From positions 43,286 through 102,119 of the forward strand of contig NVXK01000013.1 of the NCBI GenBank assembly GCA_002733905.1: a stretch of 58,834 nucleotides of DNA, written 5' to 3'. The translations under genes and the position numbers were made by a program. The notes under the pieces were generated by a model. It ran no database searches and was not told the DNA's origin. It saw nothing but the letters and a program-made list of their open reading frames with translations. The first letter of the stretch is position 1. Every line of letters starts with the position of its first letter. This DNA is from Robiginitomaculum sp. Its GTDB lineage: Bacteria; Pseudomonadota; Alphaproteobacteria; Caulobacterales; Maricaulaceae. Below are positions 8,798 to 17,582 of the stretch, piece by piece.

Positions 8798-9709
8798 GTG
8801 CCAAATAAAACTACAGTTTTTGAAACACGGCTTGACGAAATTGCACAGCAAATGGATGTTGTGCTTGCACGTCTATTGCCAGAGCCCGTTGGCCCACAAG
8901 CGCACGTCATGGAAGCCATGCGCTATGCGGCTTTGGGCGGTGGTAAACGCTTGCGCCCTTTCTTGCTGATCGAGACAGCGCGTATGTTGGGCTATGAGAG
9001 TCTTGGCGTTGAAATCGCGGCAGGCGCGCTTGAATGCGTGCATGTATATTCGCTGATCCATGATGATTTACCGTGCATGGACGACGACGATATACGCCGT
9101 GGCAAACCAACTGTTCACAAAGCCTATGACGAAGCGATGGCAGTTTTGGCAGGGGATGCACTCCTGACAATGGCCTTTGAAATCATGGCGCGACCAGAAA
9201 TTCATGCGGACGCGAATATTCGCCTTAAACTTCTGTCGAGCCTTGCACAGGCGAGTGGTACCCACGGCATGATTGGTGGACAAGTTATCGACATAAATGC
9301 CCCTCATTTTTCTGATGATAAAAAACAAGACGAAGAATTAATCACCCATCTCCAAGCCTTGAAAACTGGCGCGCTTATCAATTACGCAGTTCTAAGCGGC
9401 GCACGTCTTGCGGGCGCGGGTGAGGATGAGTTGATGAACCTAAGCGCGTTTTCGCAAAATGTTGGCCTTGCGTTTCAAATCCGCGATGACATTCTGGACG
9501 CCGAAGGTGACGCGGTTGAAATGGGTAAAGCCGCAGGCAAAGATGCAGGTCTTGGAAAGGCCACATTCGTCTCTATACATGGCCTTGAAGGGGCGAAGGA
9601 AAAAGCCTTTGCCCTCGGTGAACAAGCAAAGTCCATGTTGATACCATATGGCGCGAGAGCGGATATTTTGTGTGCGGCTGTAGATTTTGTTCTGAATCGA
9701 AAGAAATAG
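8798..9709 (+). CDS. ispA: polyprenyl synthetase (farnesyl/geranyl diphosphate synthase)
   Basis: A 303-residue all-alpha prenyltransferase that condenses IPP with DMAPP or GPP to give farnesyl diphosphate. It shows GGKRLRP, the first Asp-rich motif in LIHDDLPCMDDDD, and the second in FQIRDDILDAEGD. The spacing of the first motif fits the bacterial FPP/GGPP synthases of the IspA clade. The start is GTG, with AAGAGG just upstream and only 9 bases after the xseB stop. Its place between xseB and dxs supports the assignment. Chain length of the product cannot be fixed by eye. Confidence 0.93.
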   Translation: MPNKTTVFETRLDEIAQQMDVVLARLLPEPVGPQAHVMEAMRYAALGGGKRLRPFLLIETARMLGYESLGVEIAAGALECVHVYSLIHDDLPCMDDDDIRRGKPTVHKAYDEAMAVLAGDALLTMAFEIMARPEIHADANIRLKLLSSLAQASGTHGMIGGQVIDINAPHFSDDKKQDEELITHLQALKTGALINYAVLSGARLAGAGEDELMNLSAFSQNVGLAFQIRDDILDAEGDAVEMGKAAGKDAGLGKATFVSIHGLEGAKEKAFALGEQAKSMLIPYGARADILCAAVDFVLNRKK

Positions 9710-9821
9710 ATGAACTTGCCTAGAAAATAGGGTAATGTGAAGACAGAATAAAAGGCCAAGATAAATTTACATCAAGACCAATTCACATCATGTGGGCGTG
9801 ACGCCTGATATTGGAAAGACT

Positions 9822-11735
9822 ATGTTGCAAAAAACCAAATTATTGGATGGTGTAAATATCCCTGCGGATATGCGCGATTTTACTGACGAGCAGTTAAAAC
9901 AACTCGCCGACGAAGTACGCACCGAAGTGATTGACGCTGTGTCTGTCACGGGTGGTCATTTGGGCGCGGGTCTTGGCGTCGTCGAACTCACCGTTGCTTT
10001 ACATCATGTTTTCGAAGCTCCGAAAGATAAAATTATCTGGGATGTTGGCCATCAATGCTATCCCCACAAAGTCCTGACTGCACGTAAAGACCAAATGCGT
10101 ACGATCCGCAAAGGCGGCGGTTTGGCAGGGTTTACCAAACGCAAGGAAAGCGAATACGATCCATTCGGCGCAGGTCATGCGTCTACGTCTATTTCGGCAG
10201 GATTAGGTTTTGCCGTATCCCGTGATCTGCAAGGTGAAGATAACCATGTTATTGCTGTAATCGGCGATGGGTCTATGTCTGCGGGCATGGCCTATGAAGC
10301 CATGAATAATGCTGGCGGTATGGACGCACGTTTGATCGTCATTTTGAATGATAATGATATGTCGATTGCACCGCCAGTTGGCGCCATGTCGGCCCATTTG
10401 GCAAAAATGGTATCTTCGCGCGGCTACCGTAAATTTAGAGGTTTTGCCAAAGGCATGGTGGAAAACATGCCGCGCCCGATTAAATCAACGGCGCGTAAGG
10501 CTGAAGAATATACACGCGGCATGATGACGGGCGGCACATGGTTCGAAGAGCTAGGGTTTTATTATGTCGGCCCTGTCGACGGTCATGATCTTGATCACCT
10601 GCTCCCTGTGCTTAGAAATGTAAAGGCCATGAAAGAGGGGCCAATTCTCGTACATGTGGTCACACAAAAAGGCAAAGGGTATAAACCTGCCGAAGAGGCC
10701 GCCGACAAATATCACGGCGTTTCAAAATTTGATGTCTCGACAGGGGTGCAAAGTAAGACAATTGCCAAAGCGCCGTCTTATACGAAAATTTTCGCCGATG
10801 CTTTGATCGCAGAAGCTGAAAAAGATGATAAAATTGTGGCGATTACCGCCGCCATGCCAGGCGGTACGGGCTTGAACTTTTTCGCAGAACGTTTCCCTGA
10901 AAGATGTTTCGATGTGGGTATCGCAGAACAACACGCTGTCACTTTTGCTGCTGGTTTAGCGGCTGATGGTATGAAGCCGTTCTGTGTTTTGTATTCTACA
11001 TTCTTGCAACGGGGGTATGACCAAATTGTCCATGACGTTGCTATTCAAGATTTGCCAGTCCGTTTTGCCATTGACCGCGCAGGTTTGGTGGGCGCGGACG
11101 GCCCAACCCATGCAGGTTCCTTTGATATCGGATTTTTAGGCGCATTGCCAAATATGGTCTTGATGGCCGCCGCAGACGAAGTTGAACTTGCCCGTATGGT
11201 GGCGACAAGTCTTAGCATTAATGACGGCCCAAGCGCGTTTCGTTTTCCACGCGGCGAGGCAACAGGCATTGAAATGCCCAAAGACATTACGCCGCTCGAA
11301 ATTGGCAAGGGACGCATTGTCAAACAAGGATCAACCATTGCCCTTCTCTCGTTCGGGACGCGTCTTGGGGAATGCATAGAAGCAGCAGAGGCTCTTGACG
11401 CGCTCGGTCTTTCCACAACGGTGGCAGATGCACGCTTTGCCAAGCCACTTGATAAAGATCTTGTACGTAAACTCGCGGATGAGCATGAAGTGCTGATTAC
11501 AATTGAAGAAGGCTCTATTGGCGGCTTCGGTGCATTTGTCATGCACGAGCTTGCTGAAAGCGGCCGCCTTGATCATGGCCTTAAAATACGTGCAATGGTG
11601 CTGCCTGATATCTTTATCGATCACGGCGCACCTGCGGATATGTATAAAGAGGCTGGCCTTGACGCACAGGCGATTACGGAAAAAGTATTCTCTGTTATTG
11701 GCCGCGACATGGCGACATTTGCTTCGCTCGCTTAA
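9822..11735 (+). CDS. dxs: 1-deoxy-D-xylulose-5-phosphate synthase
   Basis: The first and rate-setting enzyme of the MEP pathway. It joins pyruvate and glyceraldehyde 3-phosphate using thiamine diphosphate. Visible landmarks are [19 protein letters not shown], the ThDP motif starting at GDGSMSAG and ending in ILNDNDMSI, the catalytic Glu region [13 protein letters not shown], and the transketolase C-terminal domain ([10 protein letters not shown]). I choose the ATG at 9822 ([12 protein letters not shown]), with GGAAAG upstream. An in-frame GTG at 9792 would add ten residues not typical of the family. Product length is about 637 residues, which is normal. Confidence 0.96.
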   Translation: MLQKTKLLDGVNIPADMRDFTDEQLKQLADEVRTEVIDAVSVTGGHLGAGLGVVELTVALHHVFEAPKDKIIWDVGHQCYPHKVLTARKDQMRTIRKGGGLAGFTKRKESEYDPFGAGHASTSISAGLGFAVSRDLQGEDNHVIAVIGDGSMSAGMAYEAMNNAGGMDARLIVILNDNDMSIAPPVGAMSAHLAKMVSSRGYRKFRGFAKGMVENMPRPIKSTARKAEEYTRGMMTGGTWFEELGFYYVGPVDGHDLDHLLPVLRNVKAMKEGPILVHVVTQKGKGYKPAEEAADKYHGVSKFDVSTGVQSKTIAKAPSYTKIFADALIAEAEKDDKIVAITAAMPGGTGLNFFAERFPERCFDVGIAEQHAVTFAAGLAADGMKPFCVLYSTFLQRGYDQIVHDVAIQDLPVRFAIDRAGLVGADGPTHAGSFDIGFLGALPNMVLMAAADEVELARMVATSLSINDGPSAFRFPRGEATGIEMPKDITPLEIGKGRIVKQGSTIALLSFGTRLGECIEAAEALDALGLSTTVADARFAKPLDKDLVRKLADEHEVLITIEEGSIGGFGAFVMHELAESGRLDHGLKIRAMVLPDIFIDHGAPADMYKEAGLDAQAITEKVFSVIGRDMATFASLA

Positions 11736-11738
11736 CCC

Positions 11739-12461
11739 ATGCGTGCCGATACCTTCCTCAGTCAACACGGATATTTCGAAAGCCGCGCCAAAGCGCGTGT
11801 GGCGATTGATGCTGGCTTGGTCAGTGCAGACGGGAAAACTGTCAAAAAACCGTCAGTTGATTTAACCGAAGATATGAAAGTCGAAGCGGATATGCCCTAT
11901 CCGTGGGTGTCCCGTGCAGGACTGAAACTCGTACATGCGCTAGAGGTTTTTAAGGTCGATCCGGCAGGGCGCATATGCCTTGATGTGGGCGCGTCAACAG
12001 GGGGATTTACCCATGTTTTGCGAACACATCATGCGAAGCGCATATATGCCGTAGATGTAGGGCGTAATCAGTTACATCAAAGCCTGCGCCAAGACCCACA
12101 TATCATTTCAATGGAACAAACCGATGCGCGCTCTCTCACAGCGTCTAACTTTACGCCGCTTCCAGATTTGATCGTATGCGATGTCAGTTTTATCTCGTGT
12201 ATGAAGGCATTAGAGGCTGCGCTCGAACTTGCACCGCAAGGGGCGGAACTTATCACCCTGGTTAAACCACAGTTTGAAGTGGGCAAAGCTGGCGTTGGTA
12301 AAAACGGCATTGTCCGTGACGAAAACCTGTCACTGAAAGCGCTACAAAATGTCAAAGACTGGATTGCCATTCAAGGATGGAATATTATCGCCGAAGACAT
12401 GTCCCCGATTAAAGGCGGCGGTGGAAATACAGAATATCTACTGCTCGCACGTAAAGCTTAA
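11739..12461 (+). CDS. tlyA: TlyA-family rRNA 2'-O-methyltransferase / hemolysin-like protein
   Basis: A 240-residue protein with an N-terminal S4 RNA-binding domain (MRADTFLSQHGYFESRAKAR, residues 1-60) and a C-terminal FtsJ/RrmJ methyltransferase domain with the SAM motif CLDVGASTGGFTHVL and the segment VCDVSFIS. Characterised TlyA enzymes methylate the 2'-hydroxyl of 16S and 23S rRNA nucleotides. It starts three bases after dxs, the standard alphaproteobacterial neighbour order. Its stop is only five bases from the stop of the convergent secreted protein. Confidence 0.93.
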   Translation: MRADTFLSQHGYFESRAKARVAIDAGLVSADGKTVKKPSVDLTEDMKVEADMPYPWVSRAGLKLVHALEVFKVDPAGRICLDVGASTGGFTHVLRTHHAKRIYAVDVGRNQLHQSLRQDPHIISMEQTDARSLTASNFTPLPDLIVCDVSFISCMKALEAALELAPQGAELITLVKPQFEVGKAGVGKNGIVRDENLSLKALQNVKDWIAIQGWNIIAEDMSPIKGGGGNTEYLLLARKA

Positions 12462-12466
12462 ACGCT

Positions 12467-12916
12467 CTAATACCCACCACGATAATAGCGTCCCGAGGCG
12501 ATTGTACGGCCATAACTACCATATCTAAACCGTGGTAAAGCAAATGAAGTGCTGTAACGGCGGCCATAACGGGAACGGCGTTGACGTCTTCGACGTGGTT
12601 GTGTGCTTTCGACCTTGCCCTGTTTATATCCATCTGCGAAACCATTTTTATACGCAGATTGGGTTGCTTGTTGTTGTGCAATGCGCCGCGTGTTGGCAAG
12701 TGCATCTTGTTGTGCTTGGCGAGCAGCAGTTTGGGCGTGTATGCGTTGCGCGTGTTGTTGACTTGGTGTTGGGCCAAAACGGTAAACATTTACCCCATTC
12801 TCAACATTGATATGTGTTGACGTTTGTGGGGTGTGGACTTTCATACTGGCCGCATGAGCAGGCATATATAGGCCGAGGGAGCAGACAATGAGTGGCAATA
12901 TCGTTGTGAACTTCAT
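12467..12916 (-). CDS. hypothetical secreted basic protein
   Basis: About 149 residues. A signal peptide (MKFTTILPLIVCSLGLYMPA, then HAAS) leads into a Gln/Ala/His-rich helical stretch (QQHAQRIHAQTAARQAQQDA) and a strongly basic, Arg/Tyr/Gly-rich tail. No family is recognised. I choose the ATG at 12916, where the signal peptide starts; an ATG at 12946 adds ten unlikely residues. The tail resembles those of other secreted basic proteins near by, but that may only reflect composition. A 267-base gap upstream separates it from the next gene. Confidence 0.6.
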   Translation of the reverse strand: MKFTTILPLIVCSLGLYMPAHAASMKVHTPQTSTHINVENGVNVYRFGPTPSQQHAQRIHAQTAARQAQQDALANTRRIAQQQATQSAYKNGFADGYKQGKVESTQPRRRRQRRSRYGRRYSTSFALPRFRYGSYGRTIASGRYYRGGY

Positions 12917-13183
12917 AATTAATCCTTCGTTATGAAAGGTTAACATAAAGTAAAAAAGAACCCCGACAATGCTTTGCGCGGTTTAGGAGGTGGGCTTTGA
13001 CCGTTACGCACTTGTCAGGCGATGTGAAATTTTAAAGAACGATGGACGAACCAAAGAATAATGGGGGCAGGCCGTTACTGGTTTTGCCAATAGCACGATA
13101 GATAGGCCTTAGAAATCAAGGCTTGATTGCATTCACTTTAAGCAAAAGCTATTGCCACGAAATTCGCGTTTTATCCGAGAAAA

Positions 13184-13477
13184 TCAGACTTTTGAGGCTC
13201 TAAAATATTGAATTAAGTTGAAGGCAAAATAGAGTGGCCCAAGAAAAATACTAAGACATAAGCTTATTATAAAAAGAATAAACATACCAAATAGGGATAA
13301 GAAAAAAGTAAACCCTGTAAGCTTTGTGATTAGGTCAGACAGTAATCGCATAGAGAGAAATGCTAATAATATGAGGCAGACAGAACTTATGCCAACGCCA
13401 ATTGATGTGTTTGATAAAAGCCCTGCACCTATGAGAATTCCAACGAGTAAGGCACCTGAATAGAGGATACGTTTCAT
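13184..13477 (-). CDS. hypothetical small membrane protein
   Basis: About 97 residues from the ATG at 13477 (MKRILYSGALLVG). It is strongly hydrophobic, with probably three transmembrane segments: LYSGALLVGILIGAGLL, VCLILLAFLSMRLL, and FFLSLFGMFILFIISLCLSIF. No family is recognised. An ATG at 13510 would give 108 residues. There is no neighbour on the same strand within 350 bases on either side, so it is likely a single-gene unit. Confidence 0.5.
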   Translation of the reverse strand: MKRILYSGALLVGILIGAGLLSNTSIGVGISSVCLILLAFLSMRLLSDLITKLTGFTFFLSLFGMFILFIISLCLSIFLGPLYFAFNLIQYFRASKV

Positions 13478-13534
13478 ATATTCGCTTTTGATATAATATG
13501 GTTGAAACATAAATTCTCACTTTTGTTATGTGGG

Positions 13535-13566
13535 CATCAATAGTTAAACGTTCATCAATAGCTAAA
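13535..13566. repeat. two direct repeats with an 18-base period
   Basis: CATCAATAGTTAAA at 13535-13548 recurs as CATCAATAGCTAAA at 13553-13566, with 18 bases between the starts. The pair lies 58 bases upstream of the membrane-protein gene at 13477. It could be a tandem regulator-binding site, but two copies are also easy to get by chance. Confidence 0.35.
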
Positions 13567-13805
13567 GGAAAGAACAGTCGTGCACAACTAAAGATTTAAG
13601 TGGTTTTATCTTCGCTTCAAACATCTAAGAGCAATGATTCCATATCTCTTTCATGCCGCCGACACACCAGCAGGCAAAGACGACAACTGATAAAATGGTT
13701 TCGCAAAATATAGGCGTTTCCGCTGTACTCTAGTTATCATTATTAGTGGGGCTATTTGCTTGCCGACTCAGTATTTGGCATTGTTCTTTGCGTTTACAGG
13801 AGAGC

Positions 13806-13832
13806 AAAAAAAACGGGCCATGAAAGCCCGTT
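13806..13832 (-). terminator. rho-independent terminator of the glycine-zipper gene
   Basis: Read on the minus strand: AACGGGC, a 7-base loop, GCCCGTT, then a run of T. The stem is at 13812-13818 and 13826-13832 with the A/T tract at 13806-13813. It lies 35 bases past the stop of the minus-strand gene ending at 13867. Confidence 0.85.
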
Positions 13833-13866
13833 CTATCATCAAAATGGAAAGCCTAACGACCTGCGC

Positions 13867-14487
13867 CTAACGACCTGCGTAAGGGCGATCCCAATAGCTA
13901 TGGTCATGATTTACACGACATACTGGCCGCGCCACTGGCCGGTGGACTGGGCGATGAATTGGCCGTGCTACAGGACGTGTATGTGGGTGATAATTCCCAC
14001 CGCTATAATAATAACCGCCATTGCCGTAATAAACAGGCTGTGTCACAGGTTGGATATATATAGGGCGTTGTTGTGGATAATAAGGTCTGACGGTTGGGCC
14101 ACCATAATATCTGGTATTGTAACCACCGTTATTATATCCGCCACTATAACCAGAATTATAACCGCCATTATAATAATTTTGATTGCCATATCCCTGATTG
14201 TATCCTTGGCTATACCCTTGATTTGATCTGTGGCTGTTTTGATGACGACCAACAGATGATCCAATCACACCGCCAAGGACTGCGCCAATTGCGGAACCTT
14301 CTGTACGTGCACCACTGCCCGCAAGTTGTGATCCGATGACACCGCCAAGGACAGCGCCGACAATGCCAGATGTGGCAGAACTGGATTTTTGATGTTGATG
14401 GCGATACCCATTGTCATGGGCGCTCGCGGCGATTGGTGTTGCAGCGATAAGCGCAACAGCTGCAACGTATTTCAGTGCGTTTTTCAT
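13867..14487 (-). CDS. glycine-zipper 2TM-domain protein with Tyr/Gly/Asn-rich tail
   Basis: About 206 residues. After a signal peptide (MKNALKYVAAVALIAATPIA, then ASAHD) comes a glycine-zipper domain with two GAVLGGVIGS repeats separated by GARTEGSAI, near residues 35-75. This is the SlyB/Rick_17kDa-like fold that spans or coats the outer membrane. The second half is low complexity: GY/NN/GG repeats of prion-like composition, then Pro/Arg/His repeats (RPVARPIHRPVHRPVARP) and a C-terminal NHDHSYWDR. I choose the ATG at 14487. It is paralogous to the next gene upstream on the same strand. The cellular role is not known; envelope integrity is a guess. Confidence 0.78.
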   Translation of the reverse strand: MKNALKYVAAVALIAATPIAASAHDNGYRHQHQKSSSATSGIVGAVLGGVIGSQLAGSGARTEGSAIGAVLGGVIGSSVGRHQNSHRSNQGYSQGYNQGYGNQNYYNGGYNSGYSGGYNNGGYNTRYYGGPTVRPYYPQQRPIYIQPVTQPVYYGNGGYYYSGGNYHPHTRPVARPIHRPVHRPVARPVCRVNHDHSYWDRPYAGR

Positions 14488-14595
14488 AATGTCTCCTAAA
14501 CAATTTTCATCTTTCAAGTTACGCTTATACTGTACATTGTAAATATGAACATGGCCTGAAGGGGTAATATTGTGGCAGGCTACGCCTTAGAGGCG

Positions 14596-14622
14596 AAAAA
14601 GCGCAGTATATCTGCGCTTTTT
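14596..14622 (-). terminator. rho-independent terminator of the second glycine-zipper gene
   Basis: A perfect hairpin: five A then GCGCAG, loop TATAT, CTGCGC then five T. It is symmetrical and could work on both strands. The gene it most clearly serves is the minus-strand one whose stop is at 14630. Confidence 0.85.
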
Positions 14623-14629
14623 CTTGTGA

Positions 14630-15352
14630 TTAGCCATTTAAAATACGACGTTTGCGTTTTTGTAACCGGCGTTTTTTGCTTTTTAATCGGTCGATTTCAT
14701 TACAAACCTCTTGGCGTCGACGCTCTAGCCAATGGCTGTGATCATTATGGGCACGACGTTCCAATCGGCGGTTTTCCTTACGAAGGTTCCGCAGTCTATA
14801 TGTGACATCCTGCAGGTTATTCTCAACTCTATCAAGGCGACGCAAATCGGAATCGCTTAAATAATGCCCATTTTGATTTCCGTAAGACGTGTCATGTCTA
14901 GAGCGATCATTTCTATATCGGTAATTATTAGGTTGCGGATATGTAGTCGTGTGACGTGTCGGTTGATAGCCATTATTATAGCCCCGATTATAACTCTGGT
15001 TATACGCACTATTGCTATTATAAGCGCGGCGACGGGTTTTATCACAATCAACGGCTTCGTCAGCAATACCTGCACCAGCAAGTCCACCGAGAACCGCACC
15101 GATAGCGGAACCCTCTGTACGCGCACCATTGCCTGAAACTTCAGAACCGATGACACCGCCAAGAACTGCGCCAAGAACTGCGCCGATGATTCGGGTTTCA
15201 TTTTCTTTGGCTTTACATGCACGGCTAGTGTCATTGTGACGATAATAATCGGATGCCTGTGCAAGTGTGGGGAGAGAAAGCGCGGTGAGCGCGAATGTCG
15301 CAACAGCTACACTTCTAAATGGGGTGCGAAGGGGGGAAAGCATTTTCATCAT
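14630..15352 (-). CDS. glycine-zipper 2TM-domain protein with C-terminal coiled coil
   Basis: About 240 residues. A signal peptide (ending LSLPTLAQA) is followed by a glycine zipper (GAVLGAVLGGVIGSEV, then GARTEGSAIGAVLGGLAGAG) nearly identical in layout to the neighbouring gene. Then come an Asn/Tyr-rich linker and a highly charged C-terminal coiled coil (LDRVENNLQDVTYRLRNLRK and beyond) ending in KKRRLQKRKRRILNG. I choose the ATG at 15352 because AAGGAGAT lies directly upstream; an ATG at 15454 has no such support and overlaps the next gene. The pair looks like a tandem duplication whose tails have diverged into different low-complexity types. Confidence 0.78.
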   Translation of the reverse strand: MMKMLSPLRTPFRSVAVATFALTALSLPTLAQASDYYRHNDTSRACKAKENETRIIGAVLGAVLGGVIGSEVSGNGARTEGSAIGAVLGGLAGAGIADEAVDCDKTRRRAYNSNSAYNQSYNRGYNNGYQPTRHTTTYPQPNNYRYRNDRSRHDTSYGNQNGHYLSDSDLRRLDRVENNLQDVTYRLRNLRKENRRLERRAHNDHSHWLERRRQEVCNEIDRLKSKKRRLQKRKRRILNG

Positions 15353-15446
15353 AATCTCCTTAGATCGTTTTTGGTTTCTACGATTAAATAGATAGACGTT
15401 CTGGCCTGAACCGTTTCTGAGCCAAAAGTTTATTTTCGGTTCATAT

Positions 15447-17108
15447 TCATTCAAGCCATCCTTTATAGGCGATCAAACGGCCAAGTAATGGCAGGCTAAT
15501 ATCGACGTCGAAAATGAACTTACTGTTTTCCTCACATTCATTTTCCTCACATTCATGGGTCACGGATTTGGGGAGGAGAAATTTCGGATAGGGCATGCTG
15601 AATACACGCGCTGAAACAATATCATAATGGAGCTTGTCGTTCGCAATGCGAAAAAGCATTTTGAATTTAATCGGGCCAAATTGCTCGTAAATTTCATTGG
15701 GTTTTGGAGCTTTGGAGAGGGTCGAACGGAAAGCTTTCCCGTCAATAATACGTGTCCACACTTCTTTGCCATCTTGCACGTCCATATGAATAGTAATGGG
15801 CGCGTCAGATCGTGTTTTTGCAAAACCAATAATATTGGCAAGTAAATTGGTCAGAGGATTTGTACCCCTTTGAATGTCAACACGCCCTGTCATAATTTTA
15901 TAACATGAAACTTTATGGCCCGCTTGCACGGCAGGGGGAAGTGTTTTGAAGCCTTCACCAAGGACTTGCTCATAAAGATAAGGAGCAGGTTGCATTGGGG
16001 TGAACGCACTTAAGATGGACAGTGTACGAAATTCGGCTTCAAATTCCGCAAGGCTGATCTCCGAAACCGCACTACGAGCCCCAGAGCGCGGCGCATCTCT
16101 CAGCCATTTTTTAATAAGAATTTCGCAGGCTAAAATCGGTATAAAAGGGCCGTCCCCGTCAGACGCAATAAGATTCCAGTGGAGAGATTGAGGTTTTCCA
16201 TGTGTGTCTGTTCCGTGAAAACGCATAAACATACCGCCGCGTTCAGACGCAAACCGTCCAAGCTGTGTACCCCACCACTGAAAAAAACGTGCGCGGTTCT
16301 GTAAGTTTTTTACCCATGATTTTTTGTGTAGCCACGCCAAAACCCGCAATGAAATATGAATGATCCAAAGCTCTTGCGAACCAAAAAACCGTACAGTATC
16401 TACACCCGAATAATGATCGGGAAATAGCAGTAAATCTGGCGCGTCACACAACCCAAATTTTCGGTGCAAGGGCGCGGTATTTGCTATGGATATGGTGTGT
16501 TTGTGCACACGGCTATACCCATTTTCGTCTCCCCATTGCCCTCCGCGAAAGACTTTTAACGGCTTGCCAAGATAAGAAAGAACAGCTTGTGTAACGGATA
16601 AACCGATGTCGATTCGCCCACCGGGTGATATGCCGCCCTCTATGGAATCTAGCTTTGCAAATTGCAGCTGCGCCGCGTCGGTAATCGCCGAAGACAAGGC
16701 AGGGACAGAACTTGCGCCGCTGATCACAGTAATACCTGCGGCTTTGGCGCGTGCGTCAAGCTGGTCTATGCCCTTGGTAAATGTGCCGCTATCTGAGAGG
16801 TCGAGATAATGTATGTGTAAGTCAATACAGGCATTGGCCAGTGCGTAATCCGCCCCAAATACAGTCTGAAACGGCCCCACCGCATTGACGACAATACTTG
16901 GGTTAAGCGTGGAGAGCTGTTTTGTAATGTCTTGATACGTGTCAAAAAATACGGCTTCGAGATTGCCGCCGACTGAGATGCAAAGGGCCTCTGCTTTTTT
17001 AATATTTCGCCCTGCGACCAAGACACGAATGTCACTAAGAGAAGCAAGCCTTCTGCTCAATCTTTGACCAAACTGGCCGTACCCTCCAATGATCAATACT
17101 GTTTTCAT
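15447..17108 (-). CDS. saccharopine dehydrogenase-like / DUF4166 fusion protein
   Basis: A 553-residue two-domain protein. Residues 1 to about 350 form a Rossmann NAD(P)-binding domain of the saccharopine-dehydrogenase type (VLIIGGYGQFGQRLSRRLA; then VVNAVGPFQTVFGADYALA). The C-terminal 200 residues match DUF4166, with a typical ending DISLPLLGRLIAYKGWLE. The reaction is unknown. The fusion is known in proteobacteria, often beside DCC-family proteins as here. Its ATG overlaps the stop of the upstream DCC gene by four bases, so the pair is translationally coupled. Confidence 0.82.
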   Translation of the reverse strand: MKTVLIIGGYGQFGQRLSRRLASLSDIRVLVAGRNIKKAEALCISVGGNLEAVFFDTYQDITKQLSTLNPSIVVNAVGPFQTVFGADYALANACIDLHIHYLDLSDSGTFTKGIDQLDARAKAAGITVISGASSVPALSSAITDAAQLQFAKLDSIEGGISPGGRIDIGLSVTQAVLSYLGKPLKVFRGGQWGDENGYSRVHKHTISIANTAPLHRKFGLCDAPDLLLFPDHYSGVDTVRFFGSQELWIIHISLRVLAWLHKKSWVKNLQNRARFFQWWGTQLGRFASERGGMFMRFHGTDTHGKPQSLHWNLIASDGDGPFIPILACEILIKKWLRDAPRSGARSAVSEISLAEFEAEFRTLSILSAFTPMQPAPYLYEQVLGEGFKTLPPAVQAGHKVSCYKIMTGRVDIQRGTNPLTNLLANIIGFAKTRSDAPITIHMDVQDGKEVWTRIIDGKAFRSTLSKAPKPNEIYEQFGPIKFKMLFRIANDKLHYDIVSARVFSMPYPKFLLPKSVTHECEENECEENSKFIFDVDISLPLLGRLIAYKGWLE

Positions 17109-17551
17109 GTTTTCTCCGCATAGAACTTCACAGGGTCAAGTAAACGCTTTTGCATTTGCGCTGATGGGACAAGACAGACGTCGCTCTTGCCAAATATTTT
17201 ATAGCGATTTCGTGCTAAAATACGGTAAGCGAGATTAGTCACTGGACGCGGAATAATCCAAAAATACCGCACAAGGCGCGGCCAACCCTTGAGGTGTTTG
17301 CACAGCGAAAATATGGCCGCCGATGATTGGGAAGCTTTGCCTTGGTACAAGAATAAAAATGAGACTGGATCATCGGGGTCGAGATGATAATGGCGCAAAA
17401 GTGCACGCCCTAAACTGGATCGAGTCTGCGTGAAATGTATCTCGACGCCTTTTTCATGTTCAAAGAGTATTTGCATAGACCGCGAGCAAAAATGACAAAC
17501 CCCGTCAAAGACAATGAGAGGGTGAGCGTCATTAAAATCTGGAACCTTCAT
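17105..17551 (-). CDS. DCC-family thiol-disulfide oxidoreductase-like protein (DUF393)
   Basis: About 148 residues. The family name-giving DxxCxxC motif is in FDGVCHFCSRS near the N-terminus, followed by a thioredoxin-like fold with DPVSFLFLYQGK and an SDVCLVPS ending. The biochemical role of DCC proteins is not settled. I use the ATG at 17551 (MKVPDFND). A TTG at 17578, with GGGG seven bases before it, could be the true start and would add nine residues. It is coupled to the dehydrogenase/DUF4166 gene downstream and lies directly after aroC. Confidence 0.85.
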   Translation of the reverse strand: MKVPDFNDAHPLIVFDGVCHFCSRSMQILFEHEKGVEIHFTQTRSSLGRALLRHYHLDPDDPVSFLFLYQGKASQSSAAIFSLCKHLKGWPRLVRYFWIIPRPVTNLAYRILARNRYKIFGKSDVCLVPSAQMQKRLLDPVKFYAEKT

Positions 17552-17582
17552 ATCCTGTTTATATGAATACGCGTCCAAGAGA

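Larger units (their letters stand above)
13478..13866. other. intergenic region, 389 bases
   Basis: There is no convincing gene. It holds the two 14-base direct repeats at 13535-13566 and the terminator at 13806-13832 that serves the glycine-zipper gene to its right. Otherwise I see nothing recognisable. Plus-strand open frames from 13756 are antisense to the low-complexity glycine-zipper gene. Confidence 0.6.

Noticed and set aside
11045-11542. 165-codon minus-strand frame inside dxs
   Set aside because: It is fully contained in a well-supported gene and is Ser/Ala/Arg-rich, as expected for an antisense shadow.
13114-13128. 15-base palindrome AATCAAG-G-CTTGATT
   Set aside because: It lies in a gap downstream of one gene and upstream of the end of another, with no promoter or terminator features, so it may be chance.
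13756-14226. Plus-strand frame with many Ile/Thr/His repeats
   Set aside because: It is antisense to the low-complexity tail of the glycine-zipper gene. Its apparent hydrophobicity is a by-product of the Tyr/Asn/Gly repeats read backwards.
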